Positions 26,594 to 35,175 of a stretch of 64,000 bases of DNA are shown here, in pieces (the stretch's first letter is position 1; each line of letters begins with the position of its first letter). The notes under the pieces are model-generated. The model ran no database searches. It was not told where the DNA came from and saw nothing but the letters and a program-made list of their open reading frames with translations. This stretch comes from Chryseobacterium takakiae (lineage in GTDB: Bacteria > Bacteroidota > Bacteroidia > Flavobacteriales > Weeksellaceae), in NCBI RefSeq assembly GCF_900129385.1, contig NZ_FQVO01000001.1, forward strand, positions 620,001-684,000. The letters run 5' to 3'. A program made the translations under genes and the position numbers.

Positions 26594-27400
26594 ATGAAAT
26601 TGATTTTTGCTGAAGGCTTATCTCAATATAAAGATGATATTCTATCAACTTTAAAGAAGTTTAAAAGCGAAGGAACATTAATTGGTAATGGGTCCCGGAA
26701 TGTGATTAAAATTTTCGACATCAACGGAATGCGCCTCAATTTTAAATCCTTCAAACAACATAATATTATTAACAGGCACGTTTACAAATTTTACCGTAAG
26801 TCTAAAGCGCACCGTTCATTTGAATATGCACACATGCTTATCAGCAAAAATTACCACACGCCCCGGCCCGTTGCTTATATAGAAAATCATGATTTTATCG
26901 GACTTACATCCAGCTACTATATCAGTGAGCAACTGGAGGATGTATGGACACTCGACCGTGTTCTTAACGATCATTCTTTTACCGACCGTGAAAAGATTAT
27001 AAAAGAATATACACGACTGATGTTTCGTCTGCATAATGACGGAATTCAGTTCCTTGATAATTCGCCGAATAATTTCCTGATCCGTAAGGAAGACAACAGC
27101 TATGCAATTTATCTGGTAGATCTTAACAGAATGAATTTTTATGATTCTATCGATTTGAATAAAAGGTTGAAGAATTTCGCGAGGCTTACTAACAATCCTG
27201 AAATTATAGAAATTATTGCCGAAGAATATGCCGGTTTATACGGAACTTCAAAAGATATTTGTCTGAAAACAATTATGCAGGCCTCTCAACAACAGGTTAC
27301 CAGACGCAAAATAAAAAAGGTGCTTAAATTATACAAATACCTTATTCCTAACGTAATTGTATGTTATCTAAATGATCCTGTCTTATTTTTGAATATTTAA
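26594..27400 (+). CDS. WaaP/Kdo-kinase-like lipopolysaccharide kinase family protein
   Basis: The 268-residue protein resembles kinases that phosphorylate inner-core LPS sugars. A protein-kinase-like fold is indicated by KSKAHRSFEYAHML around the glycine/lysine lobe, the catalytic loop LHNDGIQFLDNSPNNFL (HxD...N) and the metal-binding IYLVDLNRM in place of DFG. It lies 26 nt after the GT9 gene and is probably cotranscribed with it, so core-sugar phosphorylation is the best guess. It ends 2 bp before the convergent AraC gene, so there is almost no room for separate terminators. Confidence 0.8.
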   Translation: MKLIFAEGLSQYKDDILSTLKKFKSEGTLIGNGSRNVIKIFDINGMRLNFKSFKQHNIINRHVYKFYRKSKAHRSFEYAHMLISKNYHTPRPVAYIENHDFIGLTSSYYISEQLEDVWTLDRVLNDHSFTDREKIIKEYTRLMFRLHNDGIQFLDNSPNNFLIRKEDNSYAIYLVDLNRMNFYDSIDLNKRLKNFARLTNNPEIIEIIAEEYAGLYGTSKDICLKTIMQASQQQVTRRKIKKVLKLYKYLIPNVIVCYLNDPVLFLNI

Positions 27401-27402
27401 AA

Positions 27403-28323
27403 TTAAGAAATATTTTTACGGAATTCTAAAGGCGAAAGGCCTGTCTGTACCCTGAACATTTTACTGAAAGACTGCGGATGCTCGAAACCCAGTTCATAGG
27501 CAATTTCTCCTACTGTCAAATCAGTGGAAGTTAATCTTTCCTTAGCTTTTTCAGTGAGTTTTTCCCGGATATACTGTTGTGTGCTTTTCCCCATCACCGA
27601 ACGTAAAACATCACTCAGATATCCCGGTGAGATGCTGAGCTGCTCCGAAAGATATTGTACGGTGGGAATTCCCCGTTGTAACGTATCCTGATCATTGATA
27701 TAATTATCAAGAATGATTTCCAGTTTCTGAATAATATCATTATTCATTACTTTTCTGGTAATGAACTGGCGTTTGTAAAACCTGTTGACATAGCTTAAAA
27801 GCAGTTCCAGCTGTGCAATGACTACCTCTTGGCTGAATTCATCTACGCGGCTGTTCAGCTCCTGTTCCATAATCTTGTAAATAGAAAGAATAATTTCTTT
27901 TTCCGAATCCGACAAATGCAGCGCTTCATTCCATGAATACAAAAAATAAGCGTACTGCTTAATTTTCCTGGCCAAAGGATAACCCAGCAGAAAATCAGGA
28001 TGAATCAATAAAATATAACAGTACGTTTCGCTGTTGTAATCAGTGCTTCCTACCAACTGATTGGGTGCAAGAAACAGCATGCTTCCTTCATTATAATCAT
28101 AATAATTACGGCCGTACTTCAGTCTGCCTTTATTCCTGGTAATAAAAGTGATTTTATAAAAACTCAGAATATCATAAATCGGCGCCATTTCCGTATTAAA
28201 AGGATTGTCTTTATGGAAATGTACAAGACTGATGAGAGGATGCTGCGGCGCAGGCAGCCCAAATGCTTGATGACTTTCCGATATCGAAATAAAACGAACC
28301 AGTTTATCCTCTTTATTTTTCAT
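27403..28323 (-). CDS. AraC-family transcriptional regulator
   Basis: The 306-residue protein has a cupin-like N-terminal sensor domain (GSMLFLAPNQLVGS) and a C-terminal double HTH: VQYLSEQLSISPGYLSDVLRSV and the second helix pair LTVGEIAYELGFEHPQSFSKMF, ending TGLSPLEFRKN. ATG 28323 is chosen; an upstream in-frame start would add 13 unlikely residues. It lies 60 nt downstream of an SDR gene on the same strand and may be cotranscribed with it. Such AraC/SDR pairs are common in Flavobacteriia, with the regulator controlling the oxidoreductase. Confidence 0.9.
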   Translation of the reverse strand: MKNKEDKLVRFISISESHQAFGLPAPQHPLISLVHFHKDNPFNTEMAPIYDILSFYKITFITRNKGRLKYGRNYYDYNEGSMLFLAPNQLVGSTDYNSETYCYILLIHPDFLLGYPLARKIKQYAYFLYSWNEALHLSDSEKEIILSIYKIMEQELNSRVDEFSQEVVIAQLELLLSYVNRFYKRQFITRKVMNNDIIQKLEIILDNYINDQDTLQRGIPTVQYLSEQLSISPGYLSDVLRSVMGKSTQQYIREKLTEKAKERLTSTDLTVGEIAYELGFEHPQSFSKMFRVQTGLSPLEFRKNIS

Positions 28324-28383
28324 GCCATAAATGTATAAAAAAAACCTACGATCAGTGACCATAGGATTTGCTGTATTAAAATA

Positions 28384-29160
28384 TTACCAGGGAAGAATAT
28401 GATCCTTACCACTGAAACCAACAGGTCCGGTGAAACTCCCGTTCGGAAGATCTTCGGACAACGCCACACGGATTGGTTCTTTTGAACCTTCTTCCACAGA
28501 ATCCGTTCCCTGAAAATTATTAAGTGCCGTGGCTGTAAATCCCGGACTTACCAGATGTACTTTAATATTCGTATTCTCCAGATCTATCGCCAGCGAAAGG
28601 AAAATTCCGTTGAGCGCAGTCTTAGAAGCACCGTACACAGCATCAAAATTTCCTCTGTATGGATTTTCCGGATTAGCATTGATCCCAAGAGAACCCAATG
28701 CACTGGAAACCGTTACAATACGCGCACTTGAAGCTTTATGCAATAACGGTAAAAAAGCCTGTGTTAATGCAAGTGTTCCGAAAACATTAGTGTCCCAAAC
28801 AGTTTTCAGTTCATTAATCGGTGCAATGCTCGCGCGCTGTGAGCCCAAAACTTCTTCCATCGTACGGCCGGACTTTCCTGCATGTGAAATTGCAGCATTG
28901 TTTACCAGAAGCGTAAGATAGCCGTATTCATTCTCTACGGTTCGCACTGCCATTCTAACAGATTCCGAATCTGTAATGTCCAGCTGTAAGGGTTTTGCGT
29001 TTTCACCCAATTCAGCAACTGCTGCTTTTCCCTTTTGTAAATCACGTGAGCCGATATAAACAATGTATCCGTTTTCCACAAGAGCTTTCGCTATCTGGAA
29101 GCCTACTCCTGTATTGGCACCCGATACCAGTGCCACTTTATTTTCTTCTCTATTGGCCAT
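28384..29160 (-). CDS. SDR-family NAD(P)-dependent oxidoreductase
   Basis: The 258-residue cytosolic reductase has the classical SDR order: cofactor motif VSGANTGVGFQIAKALV, LDITDSESV, LVNNAAISHAG, catalytic Ser in VTVSSALGSLG and the YGASKTALN motif holding Tyr and Lys. The serine to tyrosine distance is stretched slightly by an inserted NANPENPYRGNF segment before the catalytic Tyr, as in carbonyl-reductase-like plant and bacterial forms. ATG 29160 is used; the TTG two codons earlier lacks support. Substrate unknown. Confidence 0.92.
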   Translation of the reverse strand: MANREENKVALVSGANTGVGFQIAKALVENGYIVYIGSRDLQKGKAAVAELGENAKPLQLDITDSESVRMAVRTVENEYGYLTLLVNNAAISHAGKSGRTMEEVLGSQRASIAPINELKTVWDTNVFGTLALTQAFLPLLHKASSARIVTVSSALGSLGINANPENPYRGNFDAVYGASKTALNGIFLSLAIDLENTNIKVHLVSPGFTATALNNFQGTDSVEEGSKEPIRVALSEDLPNGSFTGPVGFSGKDHILPW

Positions 29161-29301
29161 TTTCAATTCTTTTAAATTTATATCACAAAGATGCGCCCGT
29201 AAAAAATAATGGATGTATCCAAATTGAGGAAATATTAAACCAAATTGAGGTTTTTAAACGACTATCTGTAAAAATCAGAAGGCTCACATACCAACGAAAA
29301 A

Positions 29302-29320
29302 GCTGTCTGATAAAGACAGC
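29302..29320 (-). terminator. Terminator of the beta-helix protein gene
   Basis: Perfect 7-bp arms GCTGTCT and AGACAGC around a 5-nt loop, followed on the minus strand by TTTTT. It lies about 75 nt past the stop at 29394. Almost the same hairpin recurs at 52391-52413. Confidence 0.7.
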
Positions 29321-29342
29321 CTTTATTATTAATTTTGTCCCG

Positions 29343-29373
29343 TCCTAAAATAACTTGTCAACTTATTTTAGGA
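29343..29373. repeat. 11-bp perfect inverted repeat (TCCTAAAATAA)
   Basis: TCCTAAAATAA (29343-29353), a 9-nt spacer, then TTATTTTAGGA (29363-29373), between the terminator at 29302 and the beta-helix stop. It has no run of T on either side. It could be a short mobile-element remnant such as joined element ends, but no target duplication is evident. Confidence 0.45.
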
Positions 29374-29393
29374 ATAGTTATTTATTTAAAATT

Positions 29394-31154
29394 TTAATCT
29401 TTAATAATTTTTCCTACACGTTCAGTATGGTCTTCAAAAACTACGTTAACAAAATATACTCCTGCATCGAGATTAGAAATGTTTAAGCCTTTCTCAAAAT
29501 TCTGCGTTTCTTTTTTTATGATTTTCCCCGATATATCCAGAATCGTAATGGTATTGATTTTCTTTTGGGATTTGAAATTAATAAAGTCTTTTGCCGGAAC
29601 TGGAAATACTTGGAAATCATTTTGTTTTTGATTTTCATGAGTGGAAAGTACAGTCTGATTCTCAATACTTCCCATATCCAATGCATTTACGAGTCTCGGG
29701 TTATTCATGATATCCGTATCATAAGCATACCAGGAATCATTTCCTGTAGGAAGCGTAAGAAAATCATTAGAAGCAGAATTAATAGCCGGGCTTACTGATA
29801 ATAAAGAAAAATCATTGGCTGCCGAATTGGTAAATTTCGGATCAGTATCCAAATTTCCGCCTTCATTCAGTCCCCAGTTGGAATACCAGTTAGAAGATCC
29901 TCCGGAACCCTGAATAATTGAATTTTTTACGTGAATTTTGGTCGGCGTAAAATATTCATAATAAATATATGGCGAAAACTGGCTGTTTGAGGTATTTCCC
30001 CAGATAATATTATTGTAAATTTTGCTGTTCATGTTATCTGGAGCTACCGAACAGTAAATTGCACCACCGTATCCCGTCGCAAAGTTCTTGGTAATGGTAC
30101 AGTTCACAATATTTGAATAAGAACTTCCTACATTTTTAATAGCTCCTCCCGTATCCGCAGAATTACTGTAGATCAGTGAATTGTAGATAGAATTGGTAGA
30201 ATTTCCATTATTATAAATGGCTCCACCACCACTGGAAGCAGAATTGTTATGAATTTTAACGTTCTGCAATACAGAATTTCCGTAGTTATATCCATAGATA
30301 GCACCACCGTACGTTCCTGAATTATTATTGAATGTAGAATATGAAACCTTAGCTACAGAATAATTGATAGACGCAATACATCCTCCCGTAAATCTGTTTG
30401 AAGTAAAAGTACTGTTGGTAATAATAGCTGAAGATGCATTGTCTAATCCTACACAGGCTCCGTATGCAGCAGCATTATACGTGAAAGTACAATTATCAAC
30501 CGTTACATTACTTGCAGACACACATTCCATAGCTCCTCCGTAACCATATACGGAATTATTCACAAACCGGGAATTCTTGACCTGTATTTTGGAATTGATA
30601 TTATACATACCTCCGCCAACTGATTTATAGATCGTGTAAGATCCTAAAGTGTAATTGGTATTAACATCTGCATTCCCGCCTGTAATTCTAAAGCCGTCAA
30701 GAAGAGCCGTATTAGCAAGATTCATTGTGAAAACTACATTGTAGGCATTTTCTCCCAGCCCGTAGTCATTAATTCCGTTACCGTTAGTATCAGAATCATT
30801 TCCATTAAAATCACCGGATAATATGGTTGGAGGGTTTGTTAAAAGATTTCTCTGGCCCAATGTGGTTTCAGTACCATTGAAACTTCCATAAATTTTGATG
30901 TTTTTATTAATATAAAAAGTTTTCGTTCTTGCATCATTGTTTACCATCTGATAAGTTGGATAATAGGTACCTGATTTTACAAAAAGGACATCATTCGCTG
31001 CTGCATTATTAATGGCGGTTTGAAGATCTGTGTAAGCATTACTCCACGAACTTCCGTTGTTATTTCCTGAGGCGTTCTGATCAACATAAATTGTTGCTGC
31101 ATTCATAGAAATTGACAATCCTGTGGAAAGGATTAAAGCGTAAATACATTTCAT
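29394..31154 (-). CDS. Secreted parallel beta-helix protein with T9SS type A sorting domain
   Basis: The 586-residue protein has a signal peptide to about residue 19 (SMNAA) followed by IYVDQNASGNNNGSSWSNAY, the entry motif of choice-of-anchor/right-handed beta-helix proteins. The middle is made of 20-25-residue Asn/Gly-rich helix turns such as NVTVDNCTFTYNAAAYGA and NNSASSGGGAIYNNG. The C-terminus (about 515-586) has a linker and a Por/T9SS type A sorting domain: FQVFPVPAKDFINF, ITILDISGKII, LNISNLDAGVYFVNV and a final KIIKD. It is therefore exported by the type IX system and anchored or released at the surface. Function unknown; adhesin-like or polysaccharide lyase-like folds are both possible, and no lyase active site was recognised. 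Confidence 0.9.
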   Translation of the reverse strand: MKCIYALILSTGLSISMNAATIYVDQNASGNNNGSSWSNAYTDLQTAINNAAANDVLFVKSGTYYPTYQMVNNDARTKTFYINKNIKIYGSFNGTETTLGQRNLLTNPPTILSGDFNGNDSDTNGNGINDYGLGENAYNVVFTMNLANTALLDGFRITGGNADVNTNYTLGSYTIYKSVGGGMYNINSKIQVKNSRFVNNSVYGYGGAMECVSASNVTVDNCTFTYNAAAYGACVGLDNASSAIITNSTFTSNRFTGGCIASINYSVAKVSYSTFNNNSGTYGGAIYGYNYGNSVLQNVKIHNNSASSGGGAIYNNGNSTNSIYNSLIYSNSADTGGAIKNVGSSYSNIVNCTITKNFATGYGGAIYCSVAPDNMNSKIYNNIIWGNTSNSQFSPYIYYEYFTPTKIHVKNSIIQGSGGSSNWYSNWGLNEGGNLDTDPKFTNSAANDFSLLSVSPAINSASNDFLTLPTGNDSWYAYDTDIMNNPRLVNALDMGSIENQTVLSTHENQKQNDFQVFPVPAKDFINFKSQKKINTITILDISGKIIKKETQNFEKGLNISNLDAGVYFVNVVFEDHTERVGKIIKD

Positions 31155-31406
31155 GGTTAAAAAAATTTTCGCGAATATAAATTAAATATTTGTAATCAAA
31201 CTACTTTATAATCATGAAAAAGAAAAAAATTGCAAATTTTCATGAAAGCTTATCATTAGGGGCAATTTGTGCTAAAAATAAATCTCCAAACAGAGATAAA
31301 ATTCTTATTTTTTTGACAGTTTAGTCTAATAATAAACCAGCCTCAGATTTAATTATCCAAAGAATAATATTTTTATGTAATTGATAAAATTTAAGAAAAA
31401 TTAGCT

Positions 31407-33905
31407 TTAATCATTCTGAACCTCATTCGGCAATGTAAACCAGAACGTACTTCCCATCCCCTCTTCACTTTCAACACCAATTTTCCCGCCATGGCGTTCA
31501 ATAATATCCGCACTGATATACAGTCCTAATCCAAGTCCGGAAGCCTGAATACCATTCGGATCTACCCGGTAATACCGTTCAAAAAGATAGGGCAGCTTTT
31601 CAGCGGGAATTCCCGGACCGGTATCTCTTACAGAAACTTTCACCGAATAATTGTCCTTCTCGATGGTGAGGAATATTTGTCTGCTTTTAGGCGCATATTT
31701 AATGGCGTTATTGATAAAGTTAATAACAACCTGCTGTATTCTGTTTTCATCTGCTACGATTTCCAGGTTTTTTTCACCTTCTACCAACAGTTCATGAGTT
31801 CCCAGATGGATCACATGAGAACAGCACTCATCAACCATATGGGCAAAGTTGAATTTCTTTTTGTTTAACATGACCTTGCCTTCATTTATCCTGGTTACAT
31901 TCAGCAGTTCTTCCACCAGTTCAGAGATCTTTTCCATGCTTTTGTTGGACTGATCAATTAATCTTGGAAGCAGAGGCGTAGGATTTGCTTTCATTCTTTC
32001 AAGAAGCTGTAAGGAAGCCTTGAGGCTCGTAAGAGGCGTTTTAAGTTCGTGGCTGGCAATAGAGATGAAATCATCTTTCTGTTGCTGAATTTGTTTTAGA
32101 GCAGTAATATCCATCACGGTACCAAGAAGTTTTTTTGCATTTCCGTCGCTATCATAATGAACGTTCCCCTGTAAACGGATCCATTTTATTGCGTTGTTTG
32201 CAAGCACAATTCTGGCTTCATAAAAAAGCTTTCCTGTTTTTCGGGCAATAGCATGAGCTTCATCACTAAGATGGGCATCCAACGGATGGAAACTGGTAAG
32301 TACCTCTGCTCTTGAAACGGGGCTTGTAACACAAAAGATTTCATCAAAACGCCTGGATCCGATTACTGACTGTTCATCATATCTGAACTCGTAAGTCCCA
32401 ATCTCAGATGCTTCAATCGCAAGACGGTTACGTTCCTCAATATCTTCAATCTGTCTTCTCGCTATCACTTTTGCCGTCACATCATTTCCTACGACCATAA
32501 TGGAAGTAACTACTCCTTTTAAGTCTTTAACAGGTTCATAAACAAAGTCGATAAACATGATCTGGTCTACTCCGTTTCGGTTTAATATAAGTTCATGCTC
32601 CATTCCATGAAATGCGGTTCCGGTTTTGATTGCCTGTTGCATAATCGGGGCATATACATCAGCAGCTTCCGCCACTCCTTCCCAGATACTCCGCATTTCT
32701 AAGCTTTCCCGGGATTTGCCCACTAATTCCAGGTAGCCGTCATTCACTTCAATGACCACCAGATCTTCTGCACGGATTACACATATGGCAATCGGCGCCT
32801 GCCTGATAAGATTTCGAAAGCGTGCCTCACTAAGGAGCAGTTCTTCATTAGATTCTGCAAGTTCCTCATTGGTTGTTGCCAGTTCTTCATTAAGCGCAGT
32901 AAATTCTTCATTAGAAGCAGCCAATTCTTCATTCATATCCTGCAGCTGCTGCTCACTGAGTTTCATCTGAGTAATATCTACACAGGAGCTTATATATCCT
33001 GCAAATTTACCGTCGGAAAGAAATCTTGGTGTTCCTTTTTTTAGCAGCCAGTGATAAGATCCGTCGGATCCCAGAAGTCTCATTTCAGCACTGTAAGAAA
33101 TTCTCTGTGTAAATGCCTGCTGATGAATATTTAGAAATTTTTGTTTATCCGAAGGATGAATAAGATAATACCAACCCATCTCCAGCAGCTGATCTGCATT
33201 ACGCCCGCTAAGGCTGGACCATGCTTTATTAAAATAGATGAGTTTTCCTGTTTCATCACGTACAGCTATCAGAATATCTGTATTGTCGGCCATAGATCTA
33301 AAGCGCTCTTCACTTTCCACTAAATCCTTCACTCTATCTTCTACCATCTGTTCAAGCTCCGTATTCATACGGGAAAGCTCTTCCCTGCTTGCTTCAAGCT
33401 CTTCATTAACTGCGCTTAACTCTTCATTTGCAGCCGCGAGCTGTTCATTTAAGGATTGCTCACGGAGGAGCAGCTGTTTATTTTGGCTTGCCTCTTCCAG
33501 TTCACGTCTGTTGAGATAGCGTTCCGTAACATCAGTAGCAGTATGTAAAATTGCTATTACGCGGCCATTTTCGTCTTTCACTGCACGGTATTCAAAATCA
33601 AAATAGTAGGTACTTATCACTCCATCAACTAACAGATCTGCAGGAGTGTCTTTTCCTGAAATCGTTATGCCTTCGCGCCAAACCCTTGCAAACATTTCAA
33701 TAAAAGGCTGACCTGAGAGTTCGGGCATTGCCTCTTCCAGGCCTTTTCCAATAACTTCCGGACCGCGGCCCCAAATGGCCAACATAGCCTTATTTGCAAA
33801 TTCAATCCTCGCATTTTCACCAACATGTACCGCAGTAGCAGTACTGATGAAAGAAAATATGTGGGTTAGCTGTTCAAAATTTAAAGGTGATAAAGAGTCC
33901 TCCAT
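31407..33905 (-). CDS. Multi-PAS sensor histidine kinase
   Basis: This 832-residue kinase has no obvious membrane segment. Four PAS/PAC units (about 10-125, 205-320, 365-480 and 490-600) are separated by coiled coils built from repeated N-E-E-L heptads (ANEELSAVNEELEAS and NEELATTNEELAESNEEL). The HisKA box has His at about residue 619 in SIASHELKTPLTSLKASL. The ATPase domain carries N-box FINNAIKYAP, G1 DTGPGIP and G2 GLGLGLYI. It has no receiver domain, so it must signal to a separate response regulator, and none is adjacent. It is a paralogue of the kinase at 35176-37383. Confidence 0.93.
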   Translation of the reverse strand: MEDSLSPLNFEQLTHIFSFISTATAVHVGENARIEFANKAMLAIWGRGPEVIGKGLEEAMPELSGQPFIEMFARVWREGITISGKDTPADLLVDGVISTYYFDFEYRAVKDENGRVIAILHTATDVTERYLNRRELEEASQNKQLLLREQSLNEQLAAANEELSAVNEELEASREELSRMNTELEQMVEDRVKDLVESEERFRSMADNTDILIAVRDETGKLIYFNKAWSSLSGRNADQLLEMGWYYLIHPSDKQKFLNIHQQAFTQRISYSAEMRLLGSDGSYHWLLKKGTPRFLSDGKFAGYISSCVDITQMKLSEQQLQDMNEELAASNEEFTALNEELATTNEELAESNEELLLSEARFRNLIRQAPIAICVIRAEDLVVIEVNDGYLELVGKSRESLEMRSIWEGVAEAADVYAPIMQQAIKTGTAFHGMEHELILNRNGVDQIMFIDFVYEPVKDLKGVVTSIMVVGNDVTAKVIARRQIEDIEERNRLAIEASEIGTYEFRYDEQSVIGSRRFDEIFCVTSPVSRAEVLTSFHPLDAHLSDEAHAIARKTGKLFYEARIVLANNAIKWIRLQGNVHYDSDGNAKKLLGTVMDITALKQIQQQKDDFISIASHELKTPLTSLKASLQLLERMKANPTPLLPRLIDQSNKSMEKISELVEELLNVTRINEGKVMLNKKKFNFAHMVDECCSHVIHLGTHELLVEGEKNLEIVADENRIQQVVINFINNAIKYAPKSRQIFLTIEKDNYSVKVSVRDTGPGIPAEKLPYLFERYYRVDPNGIQASGLGLGLYISADIIERHGGKIGVESEEGMGSTFWFTLPNEVQND

Positions 33906-34198
33906 TGTTCCTTATTGGTTTCAATCACGAAAATACAAAAATAGAGAAAAAGACCAGCCTGCATAAGGCTTAAAGTATACCACAAATAGTGAAAAATGCA
34001 AAACAATATAAAAACACATCATAATTTTAACAGGAAATAGTACTTGAAAATTGTAATAGTTAACGTTTTCCGGATTAATTTTTTCTGATTATTATATCTA
34101 AGAAATCATGAAAGTTTTTAAAATTAAGTAAAAACCGGATATTTAATGATAAGATAGTATCTTAGCCAACAATTTCAAAAATCTCACAACTTCAGCCT

Positions 34199-34786
34199 AT
34201 GAGCAAAATTTTTAAATCTAAAAAAATAAAAATCGCAATTATTTCATTGATTACGGTATTGTTCCTTGGTTTAGCTTTTGCTTTTTATCAGAAAAAAATT
34301 CGCCACAATCTGGTAACAATCTCGGAAAATAAAGTGTATAATTCCGGCGTTATTCCAGCGGATCAACTGCCTGGTGTTATCAATGACCATCATATAAAAA
34401 CCATCATCGATTTGCGTGATGGCGCAGAACAAACAGAACTTAATCCCGAAACCAAACAGCAAGTCAATACGGAAGCTTCCGCTGCGGGAAAGATTTCAGG
34501 CGTTCATTATTTCAATCTTCCTACCGACCAGATTCCCGAAGACAGTACCGTGAAGAAGTTTTTAAAAATAATGGATGATCCCAAAAACTATCCTGTCCTG
34601 ATTCATTGCCATCACGGGGTGGGACGTTCCCGTTTGTTTAGTTCAATTTACAGAATTGAATATGAACATTTTACCAATGAACAGGCAAGAAAAAATGCAC
34701 GTTTCTTCTGGGAGTTCAGCAATAATTTTTCAAAAAACTCTCAAAAAGGGTTATTTCTAACGAATTATAAGAAAAGGAATCATTAA
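34199..34786 (+). CDS. Membrane-anchored dual-specificity / tyrosine phosphatase
   Basis: The 195-residue protein has one N-terminal membrane helix (about 12-29) and a periplasm-facing cysteine phosphatase domain: IDLRDGAEQTELNP early and the CX5R signature HCHHGVGRSR (Cys137, Arg143), followed by a typical helix. This matches small DSP/Tyr-phosphatase-like proteins of Bacteroidota. It stands alone between two histidine kinases on the opposite strand. A role in phosphotyrosine turnover linked to capsule is possible but not supported by neighbours. Confidence 0.82.
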   Translation: MSKIFKSKKIKIAIISLITVLFLGLAFAFYQKKIRHNLVTISENKVYNSGVIPADQLPGVINDHHIKTIIDLRDGAEQTELNPETKQQVNTEASAAGKISGVHYFNLPTDQIPEDSTVKKFLKIMDDPKNYPVLIHCHHGVGRSRLFSSIYRIEYEHFTNEQARKNARFFWEFSNNFSKNSQKGLFLTNYKKRNH

Positions 34787-34799
34787 TGCATGATTCCTT
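34774..34799 (+). terminator. Hairpin overlapping the phosphatase stop codon
   Basis: Ten-base perfect arms AAGGAATCAT and ATGATTCCTT around TAATGC; the phosphatase stop TAA lies in the loop. There is no clear T-run, so this may act in transcript stability more than termination. Confidence 0.45.
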
Positions 34800-34881
34800 C
34801 ATTCAAATATTTATTAATTAAATAATATCTTTTGCAGTAAAATATATTCCTTTTAATAAAACCGGCATTATTTGTGTTAGT

Positions 34882-35100
34882 TTATGATTCCGATTTAGTA
34901 ATTGCTGCTTTAGGATAAGTAATATATCCATTTTTTTCTCCGCAGTAATAGGTATCTCTGTCGCTTTGCGATAAGGCTATTTCATGCCTGAACCGTTCAG
35001 CCAGGTCCGGATTTGCAATAAACGGTTCTCCGAAGGATACAAAATCCGCATTTCCTTCTCGCAGAATTTTAAAGAGTTTTCGATATTGGATCCTGACAAG
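34882..35100 (-). pseudogene. 3' fragment of an Old Yellow Enzyme (alkene reductase) gene
   Basis: Reading the minus strand to the TAA at 34882-34884 gives ILREGNADFVSFGEPFIANP followed by DLAERFRHEIALSQSDRDTY, then CGEKNGYITYPKAA. This is the C-terminal end of OYE/N-ethylmaleimide-reductase-type flavoproteins, covering the last barrel strand and phosphate-binding region. Upstream in the same frame there are stop codons (TGA near 35140 and 35155) and no barrel sequence, so only the last roughly 65 codons remain. The break abuts the end of the histidine kinase at 35176. The intact enzyme would be about 360 residues. Confidence 0.8.
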
Positions 35101-35175
35101 GATCTGATTAATATAAGAATTAATATGTTGGTATAAATCTCAACTAATCGAACATCATTCAGATCGATAAAAGTA

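Noticed and set aside
31600..33960. Several plus-strand frames of 60-95 codons within the first histidine kinase
   Set aside because: They mirror the repetitive coiled-coil coding sequence in the other strand and lack protein-like composition.
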